Source: Aeromicrobium phragmitis (GTDB lineage Bacteria > Actinomycetota > Actinomycetes > Propionibacteriales > Nocardioidaceae). Taken from it: a stretch of 64,000 bases of DNA. Of the stretch, positions 18,005 through 26,555 are shown in pieces. Position numbers and translations under genes: made by a program. The stretch spans positions 247,206 through 311,205 of the forward strand of contig NZ_RDBF01000004.1 of the NCBI RefSeq assembly GCF_003674095.1. Reading direction: 5' to 3'. Numbering within the stretch: position 1 is the stretch's first letter; every line of letters starts with the position of its first letter. Under the pieces are notes generated by a model, which ran no database searches, was not told the origin of the DNA, and saw only the letters and a program-made list of their open reading frames with translations.

Positions 18005-19068
18005 CGTTCCAGGATGCTGGACTCCGCGAGGCGGGACAGACCCTCGCGGACGCCGCGAGCGCGCAGGTCGCCCACGCCCTCGACCGCCTGGAGGTCGTCG
18101 AGGCTCGCGGCGAGCAGCCGCTGCAGGGAGCCGAAATGCGCGATGAGCCGCTCGACGACGGTATTGGGCAACCGCGGGATGCGGGCGAGCAGGCGGTAGC
18201 CACGAGGCGAGAGCGCCGCGTCGAGGCTGTCGGCGTCGCCGATCCGCAGCGCGGTGGCGACCGTACCGAGGTCGACGAGATCGCTCGCCGTGACGGCGGC
18301 GAGGTCGGCCAGGACGTCATCGGGAGTGAGCTTGCGCCGGGTCTGCGGCAAGTAGTCGCGGATCACCAGAGCGCGCTCGGCCTCGACGCCGCCGACGAGC
18401 TCATCGAGCTGCAGCGCCAGCAGCCGGCCGTCGGTACCGAGTTCCAGCACGAATCCGTCGATCTCGTTGGCGATCCGGGTGACCATCTCCATGCGCTGCG
18501 CCACGGCGGCGACGTCGCGCACCGTCACCAGGTCCTCGATCTCGAGCGCGGACAGCGCATCGGACACCTCGTCGAGCCGGGTGCGGTACCGCTCGAGGGT
18601 CTGCAGCGCCTGGTTGGCGCGGCTGATGACGGTGGCCGTGCCCTCCAAGACGTAGCGCGTCTCGCCGAGGTACAAGGCGATGATGTGCATCGAGGCCGAG
18701 ACCGAGATGACCGGGAAGCCGGTCTGCCGGGCGACGCGGTCGGCCGTGCGGTGCCGGGTGCCGGTCTCCTCGGTCGCGATCGTGGCATCAGGCATCAGGT
18801 GCACGCCGGCGCGGAGGATGCGCGAGGCGGTGGCGTCGACGATGATCGCACCGTCCATCTTGGCCAGTTCGCGCAGCCCGGTCGCGGTGAACGGCACATC
18901 GAGCACGAAGCCGCCGGTGGAGATGGCTTCGACCTCGCGGTCCATGCCCACGACGACGAGCGCGCCGGTGCGGCCGCGGAGGATGCGCTCGAGACCCTCG
19001 CGCAGTGCCGTGCCCGGGGCGACGGAGGCGAGGGCGCTGCGCAGGTCGCTGGACAGAGCCACGGGCAC
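17995..19068 (-). CDS. disA: DNA integrity scanning diadenylate cyclase DisA
   Basis: Makes the second messenger c-di-AMP from two ATP while scanning DNA for branched structures. The 357-residue length is typical. The N-terminal DAC domain has the diagnostic DGA motif at 72-74 and RHR at 105-107. A helical linker and a C-terminal helix-hairpin-helix DNA-binding region (ARIPRLPNTVVERLIAHFG and VEGVGDLRARGVREGL) follow. The GTG at 19068 begins three bases after the radA stop, so radA and disA form an operon as in many Gram-positive bacteria; RadA can modulate DisA activity in Bacillus. A second GTG two codons on is possible. Confidence 0.96.
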   Translation of the reverse strand: MPVALSSDLRSALASVAPGTALREGLERILRGRTGALVVVGMDREVEAISTGGFVLDVPFTATGLRELAKMDGAIIVDATASRILRAGVHLMPDATIATEETGTRHRTADRVARQTGFPVISVSASMHIIALYLGETRYVLEGTATVISRANQALQTLERYRTRLDEVSDALSALEIEDLVTVRDVAAVAQRMEMVTRIANEIDGFVLELGTDGRLLALQLDELVGGVEAERALVIRDYLPQTRRKLTPDDVLADLAAVTASDLVDLGTVATALRIGDADSLDAALSPRGYRLLARIPRLPNTVVERLIAHFGSLQRLLAASLDDLQAVEGVGDLRARGVREGLSRLAESSILERYV

Positions 19069-19071
19069 AGC

Positions 19072-20433
19072 CTACCGGCGGGTCGCGGCGATAGCGGCAG
19101 AGATATGCGGAACGTCGACGATCGTCAGCTGACCGCGGACGGCATCGAGTCCCTCGGTGCCCGCGGGCACGATGGCGTGGGTGAAACCGATCCGGGCCGC
19201 CTCACGCAGCCGGGCGGCGGCGTTGCTGACCGGACGCACCTCGCCGGCCAGGCCGACCTCGCCGACGGCGACGAGTTGAGCCGGGAGCGGGGCGTCGGAG
19301 ATCGCGGAGTACATCGCGAGCGCGGCCGCGAGATCGACGGCCGGTTCGTGCAGCCGGGCTCCGCCCACCGAGGCGGTGTAGACGTCGAACTTGCCGAGCG
19401 GCAGGCGTGCGTGTTTGGTCAGCACGGCGAGCACCATCGCGATGCGCGAGGAATCCAGCCCGCTGGAGGTGCGCCGGGGCGACGGTGTCGTGGCATCGAC
19501 CGTGAGCGCCTGGACCTCGGCGAGCAGGGGGCGCCGGCCCTCCATCGTCACGGTGATGCAGGTGCCGGACACCGGCCGCTCGTGGCGGGTGACGAACAGG
19601 CCCGTGGGGTCGGGCACCTCGACGATGCCGTGATCGACCAGATCGAAGCAGCCGATCTCGTCGACCGGCCCGAAGCGGTTCTTGACCGCGCGCAGCAGCC
19701 GGAGCCGCGAAGTGCGGTCACCCTCGAACTGCAGGACCACGTCGACGAGGTGCTCGAGCACACGGGGACCGGCGACCGAGCCGTCCTTGGTGACGTGGCC
19801 GACGAGGAGCGTCGCGATGCTCTCAGCCTTGGCCCGGCCGATGACGGTCGTGGCGACCTCGCGCACCTGCGTGACCCCGCCGGGCACGCCCTCGATATCG
19901 GCCGAGCCGATGGTCTGCACCGAATCGACGATCAGCAGACTGGGCTTGACCTCGTCGATGTGAGTGAGCAGGGCGCCGAGGTCGGTCTCGGCGGCGAGGA
20001 AGAGCTCGTCGTGCAGCGCGCCGGTGCGCTCGGCGCGCAGGCGCACCTGGGCGGCCGATTCCTCGCCGGACACGTACAGGGTGCGACGTCCGGCGCGGGC
20101 CCAGCGCGCGGCGACCTCCAGGAGCAGGGTCGACTTGCCGACACCCGGCTCGCCGGCCATCAGCATCACCGCGCCGGGGACGACGCCGCCGCCGAGGACG
20201 CGGTCGAGTTCGGCGATACCCGAGCCGGTGGCCGACGCCGATTCGACACCGATCTCGGTGATCGGCACGGCGGGGGCCGCGACGGGCGCAGCGCTGGTGC
20301 GGGCCGTGCGGGAGCTGCCTCCGGCGACGTCGACCGTGCCCCACGCCTGGCACTCGCCGCAGCGGCCGACCCACTTGCTCGTGGTCCAGCCGCACTCGGC
20401 GCAGGCGTACGCGGGCTTGGTCAGTTTGGCCAT
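19072..20433 (-). CDS. radA: DNA repair protein RadA
   Basis: A RecA-like ATPase that promotes branch migration during recombination. The 453-residue protein has an N-terminal C4 zinc finger (Cys11, Cys14, Cys25, Cys28), Walker A GEPGVGKST at 94-102, the RadA-specific KNRFG motif (about 250), and a C-terminal Lon-like domain with SVGGARLHEPAVDLA. The ATG at 20433 is the only sensible start because the zinc finger begins ten residues in. It heads the radA-disA operon. About 50 bp separate it from the next gene upstream in the same direction. Confidence 0.96.
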   Translation of the reverse strand: MAKLTKPAYACAECGWTTSKWVGRCGECQAWGTVDVAGGSSRTARTSAAPVAAPAVPITEIGVESASATGSGIAELDRVLGGGVVPGAVMLMAGEPGVGKSTLLLEVAARWARAGRRTLYVSGEESAAQVRLRAERTGALHDELFLAAETDLGALLTHIDEVKPSLLIVDSVQTIGSADIEGVPGGVTQVREVATTVIGRAKAESIATLLVGHVTKDGSVAGPRVLEHLVDVVLQFEGDRTSRLRLLRAVKNRFGPVDEIGCFDLVDHGIVEVPDPTGLFVTRHERPVSGTCITVTMEGRRPLLAEVQALTVDATTPSPRRTSSGLDSSRIAMVLAVLTKHARLPLGKFDVYTASVGGARLHEPAVDLAAALAMYSAISDAPLPAQLVAVGEVGLAGEVRPVSNAAARLREAARIGFTHAIVPAGTEGLDAVRGQLTIVDVPHISAAIAATRR

Positions 20434-20487
20434 GGCGTCAGCCTAGGCGCCTGGACCGACACAGCTCAGAGGCGCACGAGGTCGACG

Positions 20488-20934
20488 TCAACGTTCGGTG
20501 ACCACCGGGTTCATGTCGATCGCGAACTCGCCGACCACCGTGACTCCGTCGCGAGCTAGGAGGGGGACGGTGACCTCGTTCGTCGTAGCACGCCGTTGGG
20601 CTTCCTGATATTCGATCGCTTCCTGCGGATTGGCGACGTCAGCCCCGGTCACTTCGTCGAGGAGTTCTCGCGAGACGTATCCCTCGGTCCCGTCGGTCCC
20701 CTCGGCTTGAATGAGATCTGGTCGGTCCTCGAAGGGCACGCCGAACTCCGAACCGTATGTCTGTCCTCGATCGTTGACGGCGAATGTGGGTACCGAGCTG
20801 CTGGACTCCGGCCCGGCTTCGCCCGCAGATCCCGCGCCGGCGACACTCGAGCCGGCGAAGAACCCTCCTAGGGCAAGTCCGGCTGCAAGGAGCAGAGCGG
20901 TGCTGGTCCGCGATGGATTCGTGAGTGTCCTCAT
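20488..20934 (-). CDS. Small secreted protein with GQTYGS...PDLI...GYV pattern, function unknown
   Basis: A 148-residue protein with a Sec-type signal peptide (about residues 1-35, ending near SVAGAGSAG). The mature part reads as a short conserved module: NDRGQTYGSEFG, then PDLIQAEGTDGTEGYVSREL, then AIEYQEAQR and VPLLARDGVTVVGEF. I recall similar secreted proteins of unknown function in Streptomyces and Bacillus. The ATG at 20934 has AAAGGAG seven bases upstream, which overlaps the end of the other small secreted gene only twelve bases away, so the two form an operon. No catalytic motif is visible. Confidence 0.7.
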   Translation of the reverse strand: MRTLTNPSRTSTALLLAAGLALGGFFAGSSVAGAGSAGEAGPESSSSVPTFAVNDRGQTYGSEFGVPFEDRPDLIQAEGTDGTEGYVSRELLDEVTGADVANPQEAIEYQEAQRRATTNEVTVPLLARDGVTVVGEFAIDMNPVVTER

Positions 20935-20946
20935 GGACCGCTCCTT

Positions 20947-21369
20947 TCACGAGTTCTGGTTGGGAGACCGAGGAGGTGTGTAGGTTGCATAGGAGGAGCC
21001 ATTAAATCCTCGTACCTGACCGTAGGTGTACCAAGAGCCGCTCCCACTCCTATTACATCCACGTACGTCCATAATTGACGTGGCCGAGGCGTTGTATCGC
21101 CAGCCCGCGGTGCAAACGAGTGACCCTGACGATCGGTACATCCGGGGGCTGCCGCCCATGTAACCAGCGGCGGCAGTTCCGGAGGCTCGTGCTGTGAATG
21201 TCTGCGAAGATGCCGTGCCGGGGTTCGTGATGATGGTGGAACGACCCTGATAAGCGTATCCGTGACTAAAATTACCCCAGGAACCGTTGGCAACTCCCGC
21301 GTGAGCAATTCCGGAGCTGACGCCGAGCGCAAACGCTGATAAAGCGATCACTGTCAATTGACGCTGCAT
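20947..21369 (-). CDS. Small secreted disulfide-type protein, function unknown
   Basis: A 140-residue protein with a clear signal peptide ending at AHA-GV. The mature domain of about 115 residues is rich in Gly, Ser, Tyr and Asn. It contains two cysteines (LVCTAGW and RGCNRS) that could form one disulfide, and ends in YTPPRSPNQNS. The start is ATG 21369 because GGAGGT lies six bases upstream; an ATG at 21399 lacks such a site. Codon use is unlike the neighbours: many A/T-ending codons and a leucine TTA, rare in such GC-rich genomes, suggesting horizontal transfer. A bacteriocin-like or surface role is conceivable, but no family is recognised. Confidence 0.7.
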   Translation of the reverse strand: MQRQLTVIALSAFALGVSSGIAHAGVANGSWGNFSHGYAYQGRSTIITNPGTASSQTFTARASGTAAAGYMGGSPRMYRSSGSLVCTAGWRYNASATSIMDVRGCNRSGSGSWYTYGQVRGFNGSSYATYTPPRSPNQNS

Positions 21370-21395
21370 CGTGACCTCCAAATGACGTGAAATGA

Positions 21396-21424
21396 GCATG
21401 AACTTTCCACTTCTTGGTTGTCAA
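21396..21424 (-). promoter_or_regulatory. Candidate promoter of the secreted-protein operon
   Basis: On the minus strand a perfect -35 TTGACA (21424-21419) is followed after 17 bases by TCATGC as a weak -10, about 27 bp before the ATG. The whole leader is AT-richer than its surroundings. The rest of the 192-base gap up to the VOC gene holds nothing recognisable. Confidence 0.35.
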
Positions 21425-21561
21425 GCGCAATGCGGAAATCAGGCTTCGGGGATCTTGTGTCCGCCTTCTCAGGCTTTTGGGTCGTCAAGGCTGGTGCACG
21501 AGACCGGCGCTCTAGCAGATCCTCCGACGAGTCATCCGAGCGGCCAAGCTCGGTCGCTCGC

Positions 21562-22200
21562 TCAGAGGCGGACGAGACCCTGCGGTGTGGAGAACTCCGC
21601 CACGGTGATGCCGGGGAGTGCGTTCGGGGCGACCCACCGGACCTCGATCTGCTCGAGAGTCTTGATCGCGCCCTCCCCGAGCCAGTCGGACACTCGCTCG
21701 GGGCTGCCGGCGATCTCCAGCGCCACCAGCGCGATGTCGGTCGGGGCCATCTGCGAGGGGTGCTCGTCGGAGTCGATCAGCCACTGCAGGACCTGAGGCA
21801 GCTGCGGGTCGGCCTTCATCGAGCTGGTGCCGATCTGCACCCACTCAAGATTGAACCCGTCGGGACGATGGCGGTTGCCCGGCACGGCGTGACGGCCGAT
21901 CCGGCGCTCGACGGGGGTGATGTCGTCGACGGCGATGCACCAGCCGAGCCAGCCGCCGCCCATCTCCGAGCGCGCGCGAACCGCCTGGCCGAACGCGGCC
22001 TTCTCGGCGGCGGGGTGTTCGAGCACCTCGACGACCTCGAGGTACTGACGGTTGGCGAGCGGCAAGATCATGTTGCGCGTCCCGAACCTCGGGTGCACGC
22101 CGCCGTCGAGGAACGGGGCGCCGAGGCGCTCGCTCAGCTCGGCGGTCGTCTGGGCGAGGCCGCTCGGGCCGACCGCGAAGATCACGTGGTCCAGATGCAT
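21562..22200 (-). CDS. VOC/glyoxalase-like domain protein
   Basis: A 212-residue protein starting MHLDHVIFAV, the typical first strand of a vicinal-oxygen-chelate module. It is followed by GGVHPRFGTRNMILPLANRQYLEV (in two parts, about residues 33-57), which carries a candidate metal-ligand His and Glu. The second half (IGTSSMKADPQLPQVLQWL and onward) resembles the Glyoxalase_3 family of single-chain proteins. No enzyme activity can be assigned. It is transcribed in the same direction as, and upstream of, the secreted-protein pair but separated from it by 192 bp and a promoter, so probably unrelated to it. Confidence 0.75.
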   Translation of the reverse strand: MHLDHVIFAVGPSGLAQTTAELSERLGAPFLDGGVHPRFGTRNMILPLANRQYLEVVEVLEHPAAEKAAFGQAVRARSEMGGGWLGWCIAVDDITPVERRIGRHAVPGNRHRPDGFNLEWVQIGTSSMKADPQLPQVLQWLIDSDEHPSQMAPTDIALVALEIAGSPERVSDWLGEGAIKTLEQIEVRWVAPNALPGITVAEFSTPQGLVRL

Positions 22201-22247
22201 ACGGCATTGTTACTGGCGCGCGACCAGCGCCGGAGACCCGGGTGGCT

Positions 22248-22991
22248 TCAGCCGATGGGGTCGGCGAGGTGAGGCTGCGGGCGACCGGCCGCCTCGAACC
22301 GCTCGCAGTGCCCGCGCAGAGCGTCGTACCCCGCCTCGCCCATGAGCGCGACGAGTTCTGCCCGGTAGGACACGTACACCGGATCGCGGCCGACGTGGGC
22401 CTCGGTGTTCGACGAGCAGTACCAGTCCAGGTGCGCACCGCCCGGGCCCCATCCCGCCCGGGTGTACTCGGCGATCGTGACCTCGGTGTAGACCTCGCCG
22501 TCGCCCGCATCGACCTCGCGGAACTGGCGGCGCAACGGCAGCTGCCAGCACACGTCGGGTTTGGTCTCGAGCGGTTCGAGGCCGGTCGCGAGGGCATGGG
22601 CGTGCAGGGCGCACCCGTACCCGCCACGAAAGCCGGCCGAGTTGTGGAAGATGCAGGCGCCGTCGACGACCCTCGTCTTCACCTCGCCCTCGTCGTCGGT
22701 CTCGGTCCAGCCCCGGGCGTGTCCTTCGTCGTGCAGTTCCCACTCGGTCGGGTCGAGGCGCTCGACGAAGGCCGCGACACGGGCGACGTCCTCGTCGTCG
22801 CTGAAGTGCGCACCGAGCGCACAGCAGCCCGCGTCGGGCGAGGCCGAATCGATGCCGGGACAGCCCTGACCGAAGATGCACGTCCATCGCGACGTGAGCC
22901 AGGTCAGGTCGCAGCGGAACCGCTCCGACGGGTCGTCGGGATTGGCGAACTCGACGAACGAGCGGGGAAAGCCCAAGTCGATCTCCGGCAT
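22248..22991 (-). CDS. Cysteine-rich conserved protein (Rv0495c-like by context), function unknown
   Basis: A 247-residue soluble protein with an N-terminal cysteine cluster C27-x10-C38-x5-C44-x11-CC (56-57). More cysteines lie downstream in [26 protein letters not shown] and WYCSSN, together with several histidines. This looks like a metal or iron-sulfur binding site, reminiscent of YkgJ-type cysteine-cluster proteins. It sits divergently from ppx, the same position as Rv0495c next to Rv0496 in M. tuberculosis, which supports orthology. The ATG at 22991 lies 41 bp from the divergent ppx start. No function is known to me. Confidence 0.75.
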   Translation of the reverse strand: MPEIDLGFPRSFVEFANPDDPSERFRCDLTWLTSRWTCIFGQGCPGIDSASPDAGCCALGAHFSDDEDVARVAAFVERLDPTEWELHDEGHARGWTETDDEGEVKTRVVDGACIFHNSAGFRGGYGCALHAHALATGLEPLETKPDVCWQLPLRRQFREVDAGDGEVYTEVTIAEYTRAGWGPGGAHLDWYCSSNTEAHVGRDPVYVSYRAELVALMGEAGYDALRGHCERFEAAGRPQPHLADPIG

Positions 22992-23032
22992 CGCTCCACT
23001 GTAGGTGCGCGAAGGGTGCGAGACTACGGGGT

Positions 23033-23944
23033 ATGCGCATGGGTGTCCTCGACATCGGCTCCAACACGGGGCATCTGCTCATCGTCGACGCCTTCCGGGG
23101 CGGCCCGCCGGTGCCTGCTCACTCGTTCAAGGAGCCCCTGCGGCTCGCCGAGCACCTCGATACCGAGCAGCGGGTGAGCGACGAAGGCATCGCCCGGCTC
23201 GTCAAGTACGCGGTCTCGGCCACCGACGAGGCCGCGGAGAAGGGGTGCGACACGGTGCTCGCCTTCGCCACCTCCGCCGTCCGCGACGCGGTGAACGCCG
23301 ACGCGGTCATCGCCGCGGTCAACGAGGCGACCCACCTGGACCTCCAGGTGCTGCCCGGCGAGGACGAGGCGCGCTTGACCTTCCTCGCGGTACGTCGGTG
23401 GTTCGGGTGGTCGTCGGGGCGGCTGGGCGTCTTCGACATCGGCGGCGGATCGCTCGAACTCGCAGCCGGCACCGACGAACAGCCCGAGGTCGTCTCGTCG
23501 CTGCCGCTGGGAGCCGGGCGGCTCACCCGCGAACGGCTCGACCAGGGCGTCTCCGTCCCCGATCTCCGCCTCGCCGTGCGCCGCGAGATCGGTCAGGCCG
23601 CGGGCCCTCTGCTGCGGGGCGGGGCGTTCGACCGAGCCGTCGCCACGAGCAAGACGTTCCGTTCCCTCGCCCGCATGTGCGGAGCGGCCCCGTCGACGGA
23701 AGGACCGTACGTCCGCCGCACGCTGGAACGCCGTCAACTCACCCGGCTCGTCGATGACCTGGCGACCTGCTCGACCGAGGAGATCGCGGCGATGCCGGGG
23801 GTGTCCACCGACCGCGCCCATCAGATGCGGGCCGGCGCGGTGGTCGCGGAGGCCACGATGGACCTGTTCGGCGTCGAGGAGCTGGAGATCTGTCCCTGGG
23901 CGCTGCGCGAGGGCGTGCTCATCGAGTATCTGGACCACTTGTGA
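23033..23944 (+). CDS. Exopolyphosphatase, Ppx/GppA family
   Basis: Family members hydrolyse polyphosphate or pppGpp. The 303-residue protein is the short single-module actinobacterial form. ASKHA-fold ATPase motifs are present: [17 protein letters not shown] near the start (phosphate 1), [21 protein letters not shown] and [10 protein letters not shown] (phosphate 2). The ATG at 23033 is chosen; a second ATG two codons later fits equally well. In M. tuberculosis the corresponding gene is Rv0496, followed by a sugar-phosphate isomerase-like gene, as here. Whether polyphosphate or pppGpp is the main substrate cannot be decided. Confidence 0.9.
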   Translation: MRMGVLDIGSNTGHLLIVDAFRGGPPVPAHSFKEPLRLAEHLDTEQRVSDEGIARLVKYAVSATDEAAEKGCDTVLAFATSAVRDAVNADAVIAAVNEATHLDLQVLPGEDEARLTFLAVRRWFGWSSGRLGVFDIGGGSLELAAGTDEQPEVVSSLPLGAGRLTRERLDQGVSVPDLRLAVRREIGQAAGPLLRGGAFDRAVATSKTFRSLARMCGAAPSTEGPYVRRTLERRQLTRLVDDLATCSTEEIAAMPGVSTDRAHQMRAGAVVAEATMDLFGVEELEICPWALREGVLIEYLDHL

Positions 23945-23984
23945 CCGGCCGACGGCTCACCGGCTTCGGACTAATCTGGGTGAA

Positions 23985-24788
23985 GTGAAGGACACCCCGC
24001 CGATCACGGTGTCGCTCTCGACATCGTCGGTCTACCCCGACTCCACCGCCGCCGGCTTCGACGCCGCGGCGCGTCTGGGATATGACGCGGTGGAGGTCAT
24101 GGTGGGCATCGACGAGATCAGCACCGACATCAACGCGGTGCGAGTGCTCTCGGAGACCCACGGCATCCGGGTCGGGTCCGTTCACGCGCCCTGTCTCCTG
24201 CTCACGCAACGCATCTGGGGCCTCGAGCCGTGGGGCAAGCTGCACCGCAGCGCGGAGATGGCCCTCGAGTTGGGCGCCGAGGTGGTCGTCGTCCATCCGC
24301 CGTTCCGATGGCAACGCGACTACGCCCGCGGCTTCGTGGAGGGGATCGCCGCGCTGGAGGAGCAGTACGAGGGCCTCGACTTCGCCGTCGAGAACATGTA
24401 CCCGTGGCGCAGCGGCAAGCGAGAGTTCCAGGCGTACGCCCCCGACTGGGACCCGACCCCGTACGACTACGCGCACGTCACCCTCGATCTCTCCCACACC
24501 GCGACCGCGCACGCCGACCCCGTCGCCATGGCGCGCGACCTCGGACCGCGGCTGCGCCACATCCACCTCGCCGACGGCACCGGGTCGGGCAAGGACGAAC
24601 ATCTCGTGCCCGGGCGCGGGACCCAGCCGTGCGCCGAGTTCCTCGAGGAGCTCGCGGAAGCCGGCTTCGACGGTCAGGTGGTGGTCGAGATCAGCACGCG
24701 GAAGGCCGCCGACGGCGATGCCCGGGAGAACGACCTGCTGGAGGCGCTCGCGTACGCCCGGCTTCACGCCGTGGCGTTGCCGTCCTGA
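23985..24788 (+). CDS. Sugar phosphate isomerase/epimerase-like TIM-barrel protein
   Basis: A 267-residue xylose-isomerase-like (AP endonuclease 2) TIM barrel. Likely metal ligands are Glu in AVENMYPW, Asp in TLDLSH, His in HIHLADG and Glu in VVVEIST, in the usual order. The GTG start at 23985 lies 40 bp after ppx; the upstream open frame has no ribosome site. The position after ppx matches Rv0498. The 3' end overlaps the convergent transporter gene by 25 bp. Substrate unknown. Confidence 0.82.
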   Translation: MKDTPPITVSLSTSSVYPDSTAAGFDAAARLGYDAVEVMVGIDEISTDINAVRVLSETHGIRVGSVHAPCLLLTQRIWGLEPWGKLHRSAEMALELGAEVVVVHPPFRWQRDYARGFVEGIAALEEQYEGLDFAVENMYPWRSGKREFQAYAPDWDPTPYDYAHVTLDLSHTATAHADPVAMARDLGPRLRHIHLADGTGSGKDEHLVPGRGTQPCAEFLEELAEAGFDGQVVVEISTRKAADGDARENDLLEALAYARLHAVALPS

Positions 24789-25723
24789 CGGGCGATCCGG
24801 TTCGCCAGCAGCGTGCAGGTGATGAGCTGCAACTGGTGGTAGGCCATGAGCGGCAGGATCAGCAGGGCCACCTGATCCGGTGGCAGGAGCACGGTCGCCA
24901 TCGGAAGGCCGGACGCGAGGGACTTGTTGGAACCGCAGAAGAGGATGGCGATCCGTTGCGGCCGTTCGTACGGCCGGGCCAGCAGTGCCGCGACTCCCAG
25001 GCCGAGGATCAGCAGCGCCGCGACGATCGCCAGCAGGACCGCGCCGTCCACCCAGCTCACGGCCGACCACACGCCGGCGTTGGTTCCGCTGGAGAACGCC
25101 ACGTAGACGACGAAGAGGATGCTCCCGCGGTCGTAGCCCTTCAGGAGGGTGTGGTGCCGGGCGACGAAACCGCCGACCCACCAGCGCCGCAGGATCTGGG
25201 CGAGCAGGAACGGGACCAGTAGCAGCCCGACGATGCGGGCGACCGAGCCGAACGTCACGTGAGAGTCGCCGCCCATCAGCACCGCCACCAGCAGCGGCGT
25301 GATGACGACGCCGAGCAGGTTCGACAACGATGCCGCGACCACGGCCACCGCGCGGTCCCCACCGGCGATGCCGGTGAACGCCACCGATCCCTGCACCGTC
25401 GAGGGCACGAGGCACAACAGCAGCAGCCCCGAGGCGAGCGGAGCGGACCACCAGGCGGCGGCAACCCACTCGACCGCGAGTCCGAGCGCGGGGAACAGGA
25501 CGAACGTGATCGTCACGATGACGATGTGGACGCGCCATCGGGCGGCGCCTGCTAGCGCCTCCGTGGTCGAGAGTCGAGCCCCGTAGAGGAAGAAGAGCCC
25601 GGCGATGACCGCCAACGACACGGTCTGGACGGCGTCGAGGGCGCGACCCTGGGCCGGGAACAGTACGCCGGTGAGGGCGACCGTGAGCAGGGCGACGATG
25701 AAGGGGTCGAGCCGAAGGCGCAC
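24764..25723 (-). CDS. Bile acid:sodium symporter-like transporter (SBF-like/YfeH type)
   Basis: A 319-residue membrane protein with about nine or ten helices, starting with [20 protein letters not shown]. The motif [20 protein letters not shown] (about residues 104-123) and the later [15 protein letters not shown] are characteristic of the SBF-like CPA-superfamily group typified by YfeH. The substrate of this subgroup is not known. The GTG at 25723 lies 22 bp from the divergent proC start, so the promoters overlap. The coding end overlaps the isomerase-like gene by 25 bp on the opposite strand. Confidence 0.85.
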   Translation of the reverse strand: MRLRLDPFIVALLTVALTGVLFPAQGRALDAVQTVSLAVIAGLFFLYGARLSTTEALAGAARWRVHIVIVTITFVLFPALGLAVEWVAAAWWSAPLASGLLLLCLVPSTVQGSVAFTGIAGGDRAVAVVAASLSNLLGVVITPLLVAVLMGGDSHVTFGSVARIVGLLLVPFLLAQILRRWWVGGFVARHHTLLKGYDRGSILFVVYVAFSSGTNAGVWSAVSWVDGAVLLAIVAALLILGLGVAALLARPYERPQRIAILFCGSNKSLASGLPMATVLLPPDQVALLILPLMAYHQLQLITCTLLANRIARQDGNATA

Positions 25724-25745
25724 GGGGTGAGACTAGTCTCAGGGC

Positions 25746-26555
25746 ATGAGCACTCTCACCTCCGGATTGCAGGTCGCGGTGATCGGCGGTGGCGTGATGG
25801 GCGAAACGCTCATCGCCGCGCTGCGGTCGGCGGGAGTCGAGCAGCTGACGGTGAGCGAGCCGCAAGCCGAGCGCGCCGCCGAGCTCACCGAGCGGTACGG
25901 CATCGAGAGCGCGGACTCGGCACGGGCGGTGGCCGGCGCCACCGTGGTCATCCTCGCCGTCAAACCGCACCACGTCGCCGACGCGGTCCAGCAGATCGCC
26001 GATGCCGTGCGCTCGGACGCTGTGGTCGTCTCCGTCGCCGCCGGGATCACGACCGGGTCGATCGAGACCGCTTTGCATGACGGCGTGGCCGTGGTGCGGG
26101 CGATGCCCAACACGCCGGCGGTGATCGGCCAGGGGATGTTCGGCGTCTCGGCCGGGAGCAGCGTCAGCGCCGAGCAGCTCGATCTCGTCGTCGAGCTGCT
26201 GAGCACCGCAGGCCGGGTCGCGGTCGTCGACGAATCACAGCAGGACGCGGTCACCGCGGTCTCGGGCTCCGGCCCCGCGTACCTCTTCTACCTGGCCGAA
26301 GCGATGATCGACGGTGGCGTCGCCGCGGGCCTCGACCCTCAGACGGCTCGCGAGCTCACCGAACAGACCCTCGTCGGGGCGGCGGCGCTGCTGGCCGGGT
26401 CCCAGGAATCTCCCGAGGAACTGCGCCGACGCGTCACCTCACCCAACGGCACGACACACGCCGCCACGACGACGTTCGACGAGCAGGGCGCTGCTGCCGC
26501 GCTGAGGGCGGGTGTCGCCGCGGCCGCCGCCCGAGCCCGGGAGCTGGCCGGATGA
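25746..26555 (+). CDS. proC: Pyrroline-5-carboxylate reductase
   Basis: Last step of proline synthesis: NAD(P)H-dependent reduction of pyrroline-5-carboxylate. At 269 residues it is normal length, with the Rossmann motif AVIGGGVMGETLI near the N-terminus and the family signature in the C-terminal dimerisation domain (SGSGPAYLFYLAEAMIDGG, about residues 175-193). MPNTPAVIGQG lies at about 119-129. The stop overlaps the following acuC-like gene by four bases. It corresponds to Rv0500 in context, upstream of the excisionase-like gene, although here three genes intervene. Confidence 0.96.
   Translation: MSTLTSGLQVAVIGGGVMGETLIAALRSAGVEQLTVSEPQAERAAELTERYGIESADSARAVAGATVVILAVKPHHVADAVQQIADAVRSDAVVVSVAAGITTGSIETALHDGVAVVRAMPNTPAVIGQGMFGVSAGSSVSAEQLDLVVELLSTAGRVAVVDESQQDAVTAVSGSGPAYLFYLAEAMIDGGVAAGLDPQTARELTEQTLVGAAALLAGSQESPEELRRRVTSPNGTTHAATTTFDEQGAAAALRAGVAAAAARARELAG

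Noticed and set aside
17974..20559. An 861-codon plus-strand open frame across disA and radA
   Set aside because: It is antisense to two well-recognised genes, and its translation is dominated by repetitive His, Arg, Asp and Gly residues.
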